A DNA stretch of 7,693 nt from Thermodesulfovibrionales bacterium (GTDB taxonomy: Bacteria > Nitrospirota > Thermodesulfovibrionia > Thermodesulfovibrionales > UBA1546). Position numbers and translations under genes: made by a program. The notes below the pieces were generated by a model. The model saw only the letters and a list, made by a program, of their open reading frames with translations. It did not search any database and was not told the origin of the DNA. Positions 1 through 6,280 of the stretch are shown one piece after another (position 1 is the first letter of the stretch; every line of letters begins with the position of its first letter). The DNA lies in assembly GCA_030018605.1 (NCBI GenBank), contig JASEHP010000070.1:1-7693 (forward strand), written 5' to 3'.

Positions 1-89
1 AATTATGATACTAACTATATGATATTAAAAAATAATTTGCTATTTCTGGACACCGATTTTTGTAATTATGCCCAAAACAGCATGGCTTT

Positions 90-302
90 GTGCTTATTAC
101 AATAGATCGGGATTTTGGAAATATTCTGGATTATCCACCCAGGACACATTCTGGAATAATAAGGCTTAAGTTCAAGTATATGCCTTCAAAAATTGTACTT
201 TCTGCTTTGAAGAATTTCCTTGAAGAAGTCACGCCGGAAGATATTTATGGGAATTTGACTATTCTCGAAGAAAACAGATATCGGCTAAGAAAAAAGGCGT
301 AA
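90..302 (+). CDS. DUF5615/Mut7-C-like PIN-family protein, C-terminal part (5' end probably frameshifted)
   Basis: The 70 codons from a GTG at 90 match the second half of the small PIN-like proteins of the DUF5615 type (COG4634 style), usually about 110-120 aa and often found as toxin-like partners of small antitoxins. Visible signs are the strand plus acidic motif LITIDRDFGN (residues 2-11), the SGIIRLKF strand (about 21-28) and the terminal helix around VLSALKNFLEE. The family's N-terminal strand and first catalytic aspartate are absent. Frame 1, open from the window edge to a TAG at 103-105, reads DTDFCNYAQ immediately before this ORF. Joining it to KQHGFVLITIDRDFG needs only one extra base in the A-run at 74-77 and gives a typical family sequence. 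The gene is therefore either a broken copy or carries a homopolymer indel. No antitoxin gene is visible. It converges on the exonuclease gene with a 5-nt gap. Family assignment is fairly sure; function as a nuclease or toxin is not. Confidence 0.6.
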   Translation: MLITIDRDFGNILDYPPRTHSGIIRLKFKYMPSKIVLSALKNFLEEVTPEDIYGNLTILEENRYRLRKKA

Positions 303-307
303 ATCTT

Positions 308-982
308 CTATGGATTAAATTTTATATAGTTCTCCCAATAACCAAACAGTTCTTTCGTTGCCCTGATGTCGCCGATACAATACCGCGCGATGTCAAGATA
401 TCTCTTGTCGGCAAAAAGGTTTTTTATGTCGTATCCTGTAATGCCGTCCTCTTTGGGGCTTTTAATTCCGAAGGTCTTGCACCACATATCAAGGCTGAAC
501 TTTCGCCTTGAAGCCCCGTAAAAGGTAAGCTGGTCAAGGAGGTCTATATGAGCGCCGTTGTACCTGTTGGGCATAAGGTCTTTTGTAGGCTTTATCTTAT
601 GAACAGCAGAGCGGATAAGAATGAACGGGCAGTCAAATCCCCTTCCGTTGAAGGTGATTATCTCTCTATAGCTTTTAACATTGTTCCAGAACTTTTCAAG
701 GATTTCCTTTTCTGTGCCTGTCTCAAATTTTATCCCGTTCTCTTCAAAAGGAGCGATCTGTGTTTCAGACGACTGGAAATATACTGCGCCCTTGTCGGTA
801 GCAGGGTTAAGAATGCCTATGGTTATGACTTCGCCTGTTAAAGGATAGAATGATAAGCTTTCCTTGACATCCTTAATATCATCTTCTGTCTCTGCCCAGC
901 GAAGCAGGTATTCCTGGGTGCTCTTTTCAAGGGAATCAAAGTCTTTGCCGCTTGTCTCTATGTCAAAAATAATGCGGGACAT
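308..982 (-). CDS. PolB-type 3'-5' exonuclease (RNase H-like, DnaQ/DEDD superfamily)
   Basis: This 224-aa protein is a stand-alone RNase H-fold exonuclease of the DNA_pol_B_exo2 / YprB RNase H-like group, expected to remove 3' nucleotides from DNA or RNA using two metal ions. The three Exo motifs are visible. Exo I is FDIETSG (D7, E9). Exo II is ITFNGRGFDCPF (N112, D117). Exo III is ARYCIGDIRATKELF (Y201, D205). A further conserved-looking HIDLLD lies at 146-151. There is no polymerase domain, so it is not a fragment of a larger polymerase. The start at 982 places Exo I at residue 7, as usual, but the upstream GAAGAG abuts the ATG and is a poor ribosome site. It lies downstream of the S41 protease gene behind a hairpin-forming repeat, so it may be read through from that operon or have its own promoter. 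Enzyme class is confident; cellular role (repair or RNA processing) is unknown. Confidence 0.82.
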   Translation of the reverse strand: MSRIIFDIETSGKDFDSLEKSTQEYLLRWAETEDDIKDVKESLSFYPLTGEVITIGILNPATDKGAVYFQSSETQIAPFEENGIKFETGTEKEILEKFWNNVKSYREIITFNGRGFDCPFILIRSAVHKIKPTKDLMPNRYNGAHIDLLDQLTFYGASRRKFSLDMWCKTFGIKSPKEDGITGYDIKNLFADKRYLDIARYCIGDIRATKELFGYWENYIKFNP

Positions 983-988
983 CTCTTC

Positions 989-1080
989 ACAAGTAACAAG
1001 TGACGAGGGACAAGTGACGAGTTTTATAATTTTTAATGTAATTTAACTCGTTACTTGTTACTGTCTTTAAGCTCGTTACT
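989..1080. repeat. 7-bp-period repeat with inverted arms, between protease and exonuclease genes
   Basis: On the plus strand, units AAGTAAC, AAGTGAC, GAGGGAC, AAGTGAC and GAGTTTT follow one another at 991-1025. The opposite arm carries CTCGTTA and CTTGTTA (1047-1060) and another CTCGTTA (1072-1078). Positions 1006-1023 and 1045-1062 are inverted copies matching at 15 of 18 positions, with mismatches mostly tolerated as G-U pairs in RNA, around a 21-nt A/T-rich loop. The transcript downstream of the protease stop could thus fold into a long hairpin. There is no clear U-tract, so I call it a repeat and not a terminator, though it could stabilise or attenuate the message. Confidence 0.75.
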
Positions 1081-1085
1081 ATCCT

Positions 1086-2414
1086 TTATGCTGCTTTGGG
1101 TAGTTCCTTAAAAACCTTCCATGTCTTAAGAAGGTCTATTGCCCTCTGGAGTTGATTGTCATCCTTTTCGCTGACCTCTAACGGAACTGTCTCCTCCTGT
1201 GTCTTTTGTTTTTCCTCAAGCTGGTCATTCTTAAGATGCCTTTCAAGATCCTTCTCTCTTACTACAGCATGCTCTTTCGCGCCGTTTTTTTGTTCCAGTT
1301 TCACGATAATATCAGGCGTAATTCCCGTTGATTGGATAGATATGCCTTTCGGCGTATAATAGCGCGCTGTTGTAAGCCTTAATCCTGAGCCGTCGCTCAG
1401 CGGCACAACGCTCTGAACAGAGCCTTTTCCAAAAGTCTGCACCCCGAGTATGACAGCCCTGTTCCAGTCTTTAAGCGCTCCTGCGACAATCTCCGAGGCG
1501 CTTGCGCTTCCCTGATTTACAAGCACAATCATTGGCATAACGCTGAATATTTCTGCTTTCTTTGCTTTCTGCTCGGAAACCTTGCCGTTTTCTGTCCGGT
1601 ACTCTGCTTTTTCACCGCTTCTGCCCTTTATGGATACAACAACCTTGTCTGCCGGCAGAAACTGGCTTGAAACATCAACAGCGCTGTTTAAAAGTCCGCC
1701 CGGATTATTTCTGAGGTCAAGGATAAGTGAAGTTATATTCTGCTTCTCAAGTTTAGATAGGGCGGCTTCAAGGTCATCCGCAGTGCGTTCCTGAAACTGG
1801 CTTACCTTCACATAGCCGATATTATTTTCTATGACCTTGGATTTCACGCTCTTCACTTTTATTTCATCTCTCACAATCGTGAAGTCTTTTGTATCTTTCC
1901 AGCCCTCGCGCATAATCGTAATTGATACGGCTGTGCCTTTTTGCCCGCGCATCTTGCTGACAGCGTCATGCAGCCCCATATCCCTTGTTGACTCTCCATT
2001 AATCTTTACTATTTTATCTCCTGACTTTAGCCCTGCATTATAAGCCGGCGTATCTTCAATAGGCACTATTACGGTCAGAACCCCATCCTTTATGCCTATC
2101 TGTATCCCGATTCCTCCGAACTCGCCTTTTGTGTCAAGCTGCATATCCTTATATGCCTCCGGAGGCATATAAGCTGAGTGAGGGTCAAGCGAATTAAGCA
2201 TCCCCTTTATTGCGCCGTACACCAAATCTTTTGTTTTTACTTCTTCAACGTAATTCTTCTTCACAAGAGAGAGCACCTCTGTGAATACCTTAAGATACTC
2301 ATAGCTTTTGCCCTCGGCGCGCATACCTCCGATTGACAGCCTGCCTACGAATACACCTCCCAAGACAATTGCCAGAATAACCACCCAAGTTAAAATAAGT
2401 CTTTTGTTTTTCAT
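1086..2414 (-). CDS. ctpA: S41-family carboxy-terminal processing protease (CtpA/Prc type)
   Basis: This 442-aa serine protease of the tail-specific (C-terminal processing) family acts on proteins in the periplasm. Residues 6-28 form a hydrophobic signal anchor. An N-terminal helical region (about 38-92) precedes a PDZ domain (about 95-180, with GEFGGIGIQIG and the AGLKSGDKIVKING strand). The S41 catalytic core runs from about 195 to 372. The Ser/Lys dyad is visible: S305 in the GSASASEIVAGAL motif and K330 in TFGKGSVQ, spaced 25 residues as in known family members. LDLRNNPGG (232-240) and the RYYTPKG motif (351-357) are also intact, so it should be active. The tail (about 373-442) is charged and of low complexity, then ends in a short helix. 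Its gene follows the EnvC-like gene after 54 nt. This order is common in bacteria and suggests that the protease trims or degrades divisome or murein-hydrolase factors, which is an inference. Ribosome-site options upstream are weakly placed (GGGG 2 nt and AAGGAG 15 nt from ATG). Confidence 0.95.
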   Translation of the reverse strand: MKNKRLILTWVVILAIVLGGVFVGRLSIGGMRAEGKSYEYLKVFTEVLSLVKKNYVEEVKTKDLVYGAIKGMLNSLDPHSAYMPPEAYKDMQLDTKGEFGGIGIQIGIKDGVLTVIVPIEDTPAYNAGLKSGDKIVKINGESTRDMGLHDAVSKMRGQKGTAVSITIMREGWKDTKDFTIVRDEIKVKSVKSKVIENNIGYVKVSQFQERTADDLEAALSKLEKQNITSLILDLRNNPGGLLNSAVDVSSQFLPADKVVVSIKGRSGEKAEYRTENGKVSEQKAKKAEIFSVMPMIVLVNQGSASASEIVAGALKDWNRAVILGVQTFGKGSVQSVVPLSDGSGLRLTTARYYTPKGISIQSTGITPDIIVKLEQKNGAKEHAVVREKDLERHLKNDQLEEKQKTQEETVPLEVSEKDDNQLQRAIDLLKTWKVFKELPKAA

Positions 2415-2468
2415 TGCCCCTTTAAACCTCTCCTTAAATCCCGCCTTGCCATTACAGTTGCCAAAAAA

Positions 2469-3668
2469 CTATCGCTTCTTTAACCACTGCATAGGGTCAA
2501 GCGGTTTCCCCTTATATCTTACCTCAAAATACAGGCCCGGCGCATTCGGGGTTCCTGATTCCCCGACCTTGCCTATAGCCTGCTGTCTTTTTATTATATC
2601 TCCAACCTTATAAAAAATCTCGGCTAAATTTGCGTATAGGGTATGATAGCCTTCGCCATGACTTATTATAACAAGCTGGCCGTAACCCTTGAACCAATCG
2701 GCAAATACGACCTTGCCGCTATGCACTACCTTTGCTGAGGTATTGTCATCTGCTTTGATATGTATGCCGTTTCTGAATACCGGCGTGTTGAATTGAGGGT
2801 CTTTCTGCGCTCCGTACGGGATTAGAACCTTACCGCTGACAGGCCATTCCAGCTTCCCCTTCAGATAGTGAAAGCCCTTTGCGGCATATGTCTCAACTTC
2901 CTCAGAACGCCTTATTATCTCCATAAGCTTGTTGGAAGCCTCTTTTAACTCCTTCAGCATTTTTTCATACGAATTTTTTTCCTTTCTTACAGAGGACAGG
3001 AGTATTTTTTTGCCCTTTTTCTTTTCTGCGATTGCCTTCTCGTTTGCCCGTATCTTTGCCTCGCTCTTTTTCAGTTCGGCGTGCAGCGTCTTAAAACGGC
3101 TTTCCTGCTCTGCAAGGTTTTTTATAGTCTCTTTATACTCGTTCAGCATCTTATGGTCGTAACCGGCCATATCCTTGATATACCGCCACTTTCTCATCAT
3201 CTGAGCTATGTCCTCCGAAGTTGAAAGCAGAATCACAACATCGCCTGAATAGCCGTACTTCTGCATAGCGCGAAGTTTCCTCTTAAGCCACTCCGCCTGC
3301 CTTTCGAGTTTTACTCTGTTTACCGATATGTCTGCCTCAACCTTGCGTATCTCATTTTCCGTAACCTTCCGCTTTCCAATGTATTTTCTTAACTCCGCTT
3401 GAATCCGGTTGAGGTCTTTATCTGTCCTGTCAAGTTCTTCAAGAACCGAATGCTCCATCTTCTTGGTTTTCTCGAGTCTTTCCTTTTGGGTACCTATTTC
3501 TTTTTGAAGTTTTTTAAATTCTTCCTTCGGGTCTTTGGCGGCAGAGGCAGTGTCAGTAATCACTGCAGGCAAAAAGTAAAAAATGAATATCGAAAGGACT
3601 GCAATTAAAAATGGCATTTTGACTGATAACCGGCACTGACCACTGACACTAATGTTTATTACTTGCAT
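2469..3668 (-). CDS. envC: EnvC-like murein hydrolase activator (coiled coil plus degenerate LytM/M23 domain)
   Basis: This 399-aa periplasmic protein is the expected partner of FtsEX: the EnvC coiled coil is held by FtsX and its LytM domain activates septal amidases. A signal peptide (hydrophobic about 19-35, cleavage plausible after TASAA at 40-44) is followed by a long Lys/Glu-rich coiled coil (about 45-265). A LytM domain fills the C-terminus (about 275-399). The first zinc pair is retained (H303, D307 in GIHIKAD), but the catalytic HxH motif is replaced (G378 and Y380 in PGLYFEVR) and the usual TLYxHL histidine is N347. It should therefore be a non-hydrolytic activator, as E. coli EnvC is. 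The start is uncertain. ATG 3668 lies 12 nt after the ftsX stop with only an A/G-rich leader, and its first 17 residues are largely encoded by a 7-bp-type repeat. ATG 3617 begins directly at the signal peptide but has no ribosome site. Confidence 0.9.
   Translation of the reverse strand: MQVINISVSGQCRLSVKMPFLIAVLSIFIFYFLPAVITDTASAAKDPKEEFKKLQKEIGTQKERLEKTKKMEHSVLEELDRTDKDLNRIQAELRKYIGKRKVTENEIRKVEADISVNRVKLERQAEWLKRKLRAMQKYGYSGDVVILLSTSEDIAQMMRKWRYIKDMAGYDHKMLNEYKETIKNLAEQESRFKTLHAELKKSEAKIRANEKAIAEKKKGKKILLSSVRKEKNSYEKMLKELKEASNKLMEIIRRSEEVETYAAKGFHYLKGKLEWPVSGKVLIPYGAQKDPQFNTPVFRNGIHIKADDNTSAKVVHSGKVVFADWFKGYGQLVIISHGEGYHTLYANLAEIFYKVGDIIKRQQAIGKVGESGTPNAPGLYFEVRYKGKPLDPMQWLKKR
3621..3650. 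repeat. Short 7-bp-period repeat remnant inside the 5' end of envC
   Basis: On the plus strand CACTGAC occurs twice in tandem (3634-3647), followed by ACT and preceded by GACTGATAA (3621-3629), giving a degenerate 7-bp rhythm. On the coding strand this reads as GTCAGTG units and supplies residues of the form ISVSGQCRLSVK ahead of the signal peptide. The style resembles the repeats at 989-1080 and 6198-6260, although the unit sequence differs. It is short, so relatedness is inferred, not certain. Confidence 0.4.
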
Positions 3669-3680
3669 CTTTTCTTAGTC

Positions 3681-4559
3681 TCAGGAGAATCTTATTCTTC
3701 CAAGTGCAATTACAGCGCCTCCTATGCCTAACAGCAATCCGGCAACAGGAAGGGCAGGGAAAGTTTCAAGGGGGAACACAAGGATTGTCAGTATTGGGAT
3801 AGCAGCGGTAACCTTATAAAAGAGCACATAGTGAAATGCGAACGCGGCTGCCATGCTTGCAATCCCGCCGAACATCCCGAGCACGCTCCCCTCTATAACA
3901 AAAGGCGCGCGTATGAATCCCCTTGTTGCGCCAAGAAGTTTAAATGTTTCTATTTCTTCTTTTCTCCTGTAAAACGCAATCTTTATGGTGCTGTAACATA
4001 CAAAAATCACTCCTGCCGACATTATGATAATAAGAGATAAACTGCCTGCCTTTGCCATTCCTTTAATAGAGTTAATGGAATTAAGGAATTGTTCGCCATA
4101 CTCCACATCTGCAATGCCTTTTATTTCTTTAATCTCTGCGACAAACTTCTTAACGCTTGCGATATTGACAGATTCTTTCTTAAGCTTAATCTCAATTGAT
4201 GCGGGGAGAGGGTTTTCGTCAATGCCCTCAAGAATATAATCTGCATTCTTTAAAACGCCTTTTAATTCCTCCAGCGCCTTATCCTTTGCTATATATCTTG
4301 CCTGTTCAACGGCATTATTCTTTTTCATCTGTGCAATTATGCTTCCTGTTTCCTGCTCTGGCAGCCCGTCATTCAGGTAGAGCATTACCGAGAATCTGGC
4401 AGGAAGTCTTTTTGTTGCAAGGTCTATGTTATAAACAACAAAAAATGTGAGTGTGATCATGAACAGCCCTGCCGCTATTGTCAGCACTGAGAGGAGATTT
4501 ATCCACTTTTCACGCCATAAGCTCTGGAGGGCAAGTCTGAACGAATATAAAAGATACAT
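3681..4559 (-). CDS. ftsX: Cell division protein FtsX, ABC-type permease subunit
   Basis: This 292-aa inner-membrane protein pairs with FtsE and transmits conformational change to the periplasmic hydrolase activator at the septum. Its layout is that of FtsX: a short cytoplasmic N-terminus, TM1 (about 22-44), a large extracytoplasmic loop (about 45-170) containing the family signature NPLPASIEI (116-124), then TM2 (about 172-196), TM3 (about 218-246) and TM4 (about 268-288). The cytoplasmic loop RRKEEIETFKLLGAT followed by FIRAPFVIEG (198-224) is the typical coupling segment. Length is normal for the family. The ATG shares one base with the ftsE stop (TAATG) and is preceded by a strong GGGGAGGAG 8 nt upstream, indicating coupled translation with ftsE. 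The stop lies 12 nt before the EnvC-like start. No irregularity is seen. Confidence 0.95.
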   Translation of the reverse strand: MYLLYSFRLALQSLWREKWINLLSVLTIAAGLFMITLTFFVVYNIDLATKRLPARFSVMLYLNDGLPEQETGSIIAQMKKNNAVEQARYIAKDKALEELKGVLKNADYILEGIDENPLPASIEIKLKKESVNIASVKKFVAEIKEIKGIADVEYGEQFLNSINSIKGMAKAGSLSLIIIMSAGVIFVCYSTIKIAFYRRKEEIETFKLLGATRGFIRAPFVIEGSVLGMFGGIASMAAAFAFHYVLFYKVTAAIPILTILVFPLETFPALPVAGLLLGIGGAVIALGRIRFS

Positions 4560-5221
4560 TATCCTATCTCCTCCCCGACCATATTGCCGCCGTCAATCCT
4601 GAACACTCTCCGCCCTGTATTCCTGTAAAGTTCCCTGTTATGTGTAGCGATAACAATTGTAGTTCCACGAGCATTAATCTCCTTAAAAAGACGTGCAATC
4701 CCCGCTGCAGTGTCCGGGTCAAGGTTGCCTGTCGGCTCATCGGCAAGAAGGATTGTCGGCTCTCCGACTATTGCGCGCGCAATAACCACCCGCTGCTGTT
4801 CTCCGCCTGAAAGCGCCCGCGGGAAACTGCCAGCCTTATGTCTTAAATTCACCATCTTCAGTATTTCCATAACCCATTCCTGTATCTCGCTGTCCAGCAT
4901 GCCTCGTATGCGCAAGGCTATGGCCACATTGTCAAAAACATTTCTGTTGTCAAGAAGCCGGGAGTCCTGAAAGACAACCCCTATGTTTCTCCTTAAAAAC
5001 GGAATGCTTGACTCCTTAAGCTTGCTCAAATCCCATTCTGCTATGGTTACACTGCCCTCATCAGGCTTTTCCGAAAGATAGATAATCTTAAGGAGCGTAG
5101 ATTCCCCTGCGCCGCTCGGTCCTGTCATAAAAACCATTTCGCCTTTTTCTATGGAAAAAGTTATGTTCTTAATCGCTGCCTGTCTCTCATAAAACTTAGT
5201 GACATTAGAAAAATGTATCAT
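4559..5221 (-). CDS. ftsE: Cell division ATP-binding protein FtsE, with Walker A Lys replaced by Glu
   Basis: This 220-aa ABC ATPase subunit of FtsEX normally couples ATP turnover to activation of septal peptidoglycan hydrolysis through FtsX and EnvC. Most motifs are intact: Q-loop VFQDSRLL (Q85), signature LSGGEQQRV (137-145), Walker B ILLADEP (D161, E162), D-loop NLDP and H-loop H194. The Walker A is G34-P-S-G-A-G-E40-S-T. Position 40 should be the invariant Lys that holds the ATP phosphates, but the codon at 5104-5102 is GAA. A single A-to-G change from AAA explains it. Length and the rest of the protein are normal and the frame is unbroken, so this is a point difference and not decay. The start ATG is 3 nt after the transketolase C-terminal stop. 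An AGGAAGGA lies about 16 nt upstream, too far to be ideal, so translation may depend on coupling. Family assignment is very secure; ATPase activity is doubtful if the base is real. Confidence 0.95.
   Translation of the reverse strand: MIHFSNVTKFYERQAAIKNITFSIEKGEMVFMTGPSGAGESTLLKIIYLSEKPDEGSVTIAEWDLSKLKESSIPFLRRNIGVVFQDSRLLDNRNVFDNVAIALRIRGMLDSEIQEWVMEILKMVNLRHKAGSFPRALSGGEQQRVVIARAIVGEPTILLADEPTGNLDPDTAAGIARLFKEINARGTTIVIATHNRELYRNTGRRVFRIDGGNMVGEEIG
4568..4576 (-). promoter_or_regulatory. Strong ribosome binding site of ftsX, within the end of ftsE
   Basis: The coding-strand sequence GGGGAGGAG lies 8 nt before the ftsX ATG at 4559 and inside the last codons of ftsE. It fixes the ftsX start and, with the TAATG stop-start overlap, supports matched production of the two subunits. 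Confidence 0.75.
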
Positions 5222-5224
5222 CTT

Positions 5225-6280
5225 TTATTTTTTCAATCCTTCCTTCACAGTCCGGACAATGTCTTCTGCCGTCAACCCGTATAACTTCATCAATTCATCG
5301 GAAGGGCCGGAGCAGCCGAAGGTGTCCTTAATCCCGATTCTTTTTACAGGCACCGGATAATTCTCAGCGAGGAATTCACACACCGCTCCGCCGAGCCCGC
5401 CTATAACAGAATGCTCCTCTGCTGTTACAATTAATCCGGATGCCCTTGCAGCCTCAACAACTGTATCATTGTCCAGCGGTTTGACAGTGGGCATATTTAT
5501 CACGCCTGCGTCAATCCCCTCTTTTTTCAGCATCTCCATTGCATCAAGCGAAACAGAAACCATTATGCCTGCTGCGATTATATTTGCATCTTTTCCTACA
5601 TGGAATTTATATGCCTTGCCTATTGTGAATTTATAAGCATCCGGCATAACAACAGGCACCTTTGACCTTCCAAGCCTGACATAAACAGGCCCGTAAAAGT
5701 CCGCTATTGCCTCGATGACCTGCTTTGTTTCTATTCCGTCTGCAGGTACAATCACGGTCATGTTAGGAAGCACCCTCATGAGTGTGATGTCTTCTATGGC
5801 CTGATGCGATGCGCCGTCCTCGGCAACGGTAATCCCGCTGTGAGTTGCAACGAGTTTCACATTCAGGCTTGAATAAGAGATTGTCTGCCTTATCTGCTCC
5901 CACGCCCTGCCTGTCTCAAAAACAGCAAATGTGGAAGCAAATGGGAGTTTTCCCGTAAGTGAAAGGCCGCTCGCCGTGCCGATTAAATCCTGCTCTGAAA
6001 TTCCAATATTAAAAAATCTCTCGGGGAAAACCTTTGCAAATTTGGCTGTCTTTGTAGAACCTGAGAGGTCTGCATCAAGCACGACAACTTCTTTTCTTTT
6101 TTTGCCAAGTTCAAGAAGCGCATCTCCGTATGCGTCCCTTGTAGCAACAAATCCCCCCTTGCCCCCCTTTGTCAAAGGGGTGGTGGTGGGATTTAAGTTC
6201 TGAGTTGAGAGTCCTGAGTTCGGAGTTTTAACTCCCGACTCTTGACTCCTGACTCCTGACTTCTTTTCCCTACTTCCCAT
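5225..6280 (-). CDS. Transketolase, C-terminal subunit (Pyr plus C-terminal domains), with repeat-derived N-terminal extension
   Basis: This protein (351 aa from ATG 6280) is the second half of a split transketolase. It pairs with the N-terminal subunit to transfer two-carbon units in the non-oxidative pentose phosphate pathway, using thiamine diphosphate. The pyrimidine-binding domain (about 47-210) shows TRDAYGDALLELG, LDADLSGSTK and GISEQ with the cofactor-activating Glu (E96), plus HSGITVAEDGASHQ. The transketolase C-terminal domain (about 230-345) includes TAEEHSVIGGLGG. Usual subunits of this kind are about 305-310 aa. The surplus is residues 5-44, made of three heptapeptide-like units (SGVRSQE, SGVKTPN, SGLSTQN) and a Thr/Gly/Lys stretch encoded by DNA repeats. 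A TTG at 6289 would add three residues, but its GGAGG is only 3 nt away. ATG 6280, 12 nt from GGAGG and overlapping the upstream gene's stop by 11 nt, is preferred. A TTG at 6175 is the only later candidate and has no ribosome site. Confidence 0.92.
   Translation of the reverse strand: MGSREKKSGVRSQESGVKTPNSGLSTQNLNPTTTPLTKGGKGGFVATRDAYGDALLELGKKRKEVVVLDADLSGSTKTAKFAKVFPERFFNIGISEQDLIGTASGLSLTGKLPFASTFAVFETGRAWEQIRQTISYSSLNVKLVATHSGITVAEDGASHQAIEDITLMRVLPNMTVIVPADGIETKQVIEAIADFYGPVYVRLGRSKVPVVMPDAYKFTIGKAYKFHVGKDANIIAAGIMVSVSLDAMEMLKKEGIDAGVINMPTVKPLDNDTVVEAARASGLIVTAEEHSVIGGLGGAVCEFLAENYPVPVKRIGIKDTFGCSGPSDELMKLYGLTAEDIVRTVKEGLKK
6149..6194. repeat. 46-bp C/G-rich palindrome inside the transketolase C-subunit gene
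   Basis: The arms AAATCCCCCCTTG...CCCCTTTG (6149-6171) and CAAAGGGG...GGGATTT (6173-6194) are imperfect inverted copies around one unpaired base. The ends AAATCCC/GGGATTT and the centre CCCCTTTG/CAAAGGGG pair perfectly. On the coding strand it is read in frame as NPTTTPLTKGGKGGF. It looks like a dispersed palindromic element of the REP or MITE kind. Similar AAATCCCCC...GGGGGATTT palindromes are common in several environmental bacterial lineages to my recollection, which I cannot check here. Confidence 0.75.
6195..6260. repeat. Nine-unit 7-bp repeat array at the 5' end of the transketolase C-subunit gene
   Basis: Read on the coding strand from 6260 to 6198, nine consecutive 7-bp units occur: GTCAGGA, GTCAGGA, GTCAAGA, GTCGGGA, GTTAAAA, CTCCGAA, CTCAGGA, CTCTCAA, CTCAGAA, followed by a partial CTT. 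The first half (GTC-type) and second half (CTC-type) are inverted relative to each other, so the RNA can form an imperfect hairpin. Because 3 x 7 bp equals 7 codons, the nine units keep frame and create a heptapeptide rhythm in the protein. It directly abuts the palindrome at 6149-6194. Confidence 0.8.

Noticed and set aside
548..841. Plus-strand 97-codon ORF within the exonuclease gene
   Set aside because: It is antisense to a gene with all three Exo motifs, has no recognisable domain, and its open frame is a shadow of the real coding frame.
1006..1062. Intrinsic terminator after the protease gene
   Set aside because: The inverted arms can pair, but the loop is 21 nt, the stem is A/T-rich and no U-run follows it in the direction of transcription.
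989..1080. CRISPR array reading of the repeated units
   Set aside because: The units are 7 bp, contiguous and degenerate, with inverted arms and no unique spacers of uniform length. There are no cas genes.
4564..4746. Minus-strand 60-codon ORF inside ftsE in another frame
   Set aside because: It is fully contained in ftsE, where the ABC signature, Walker B and H-loop are read in the main frame.
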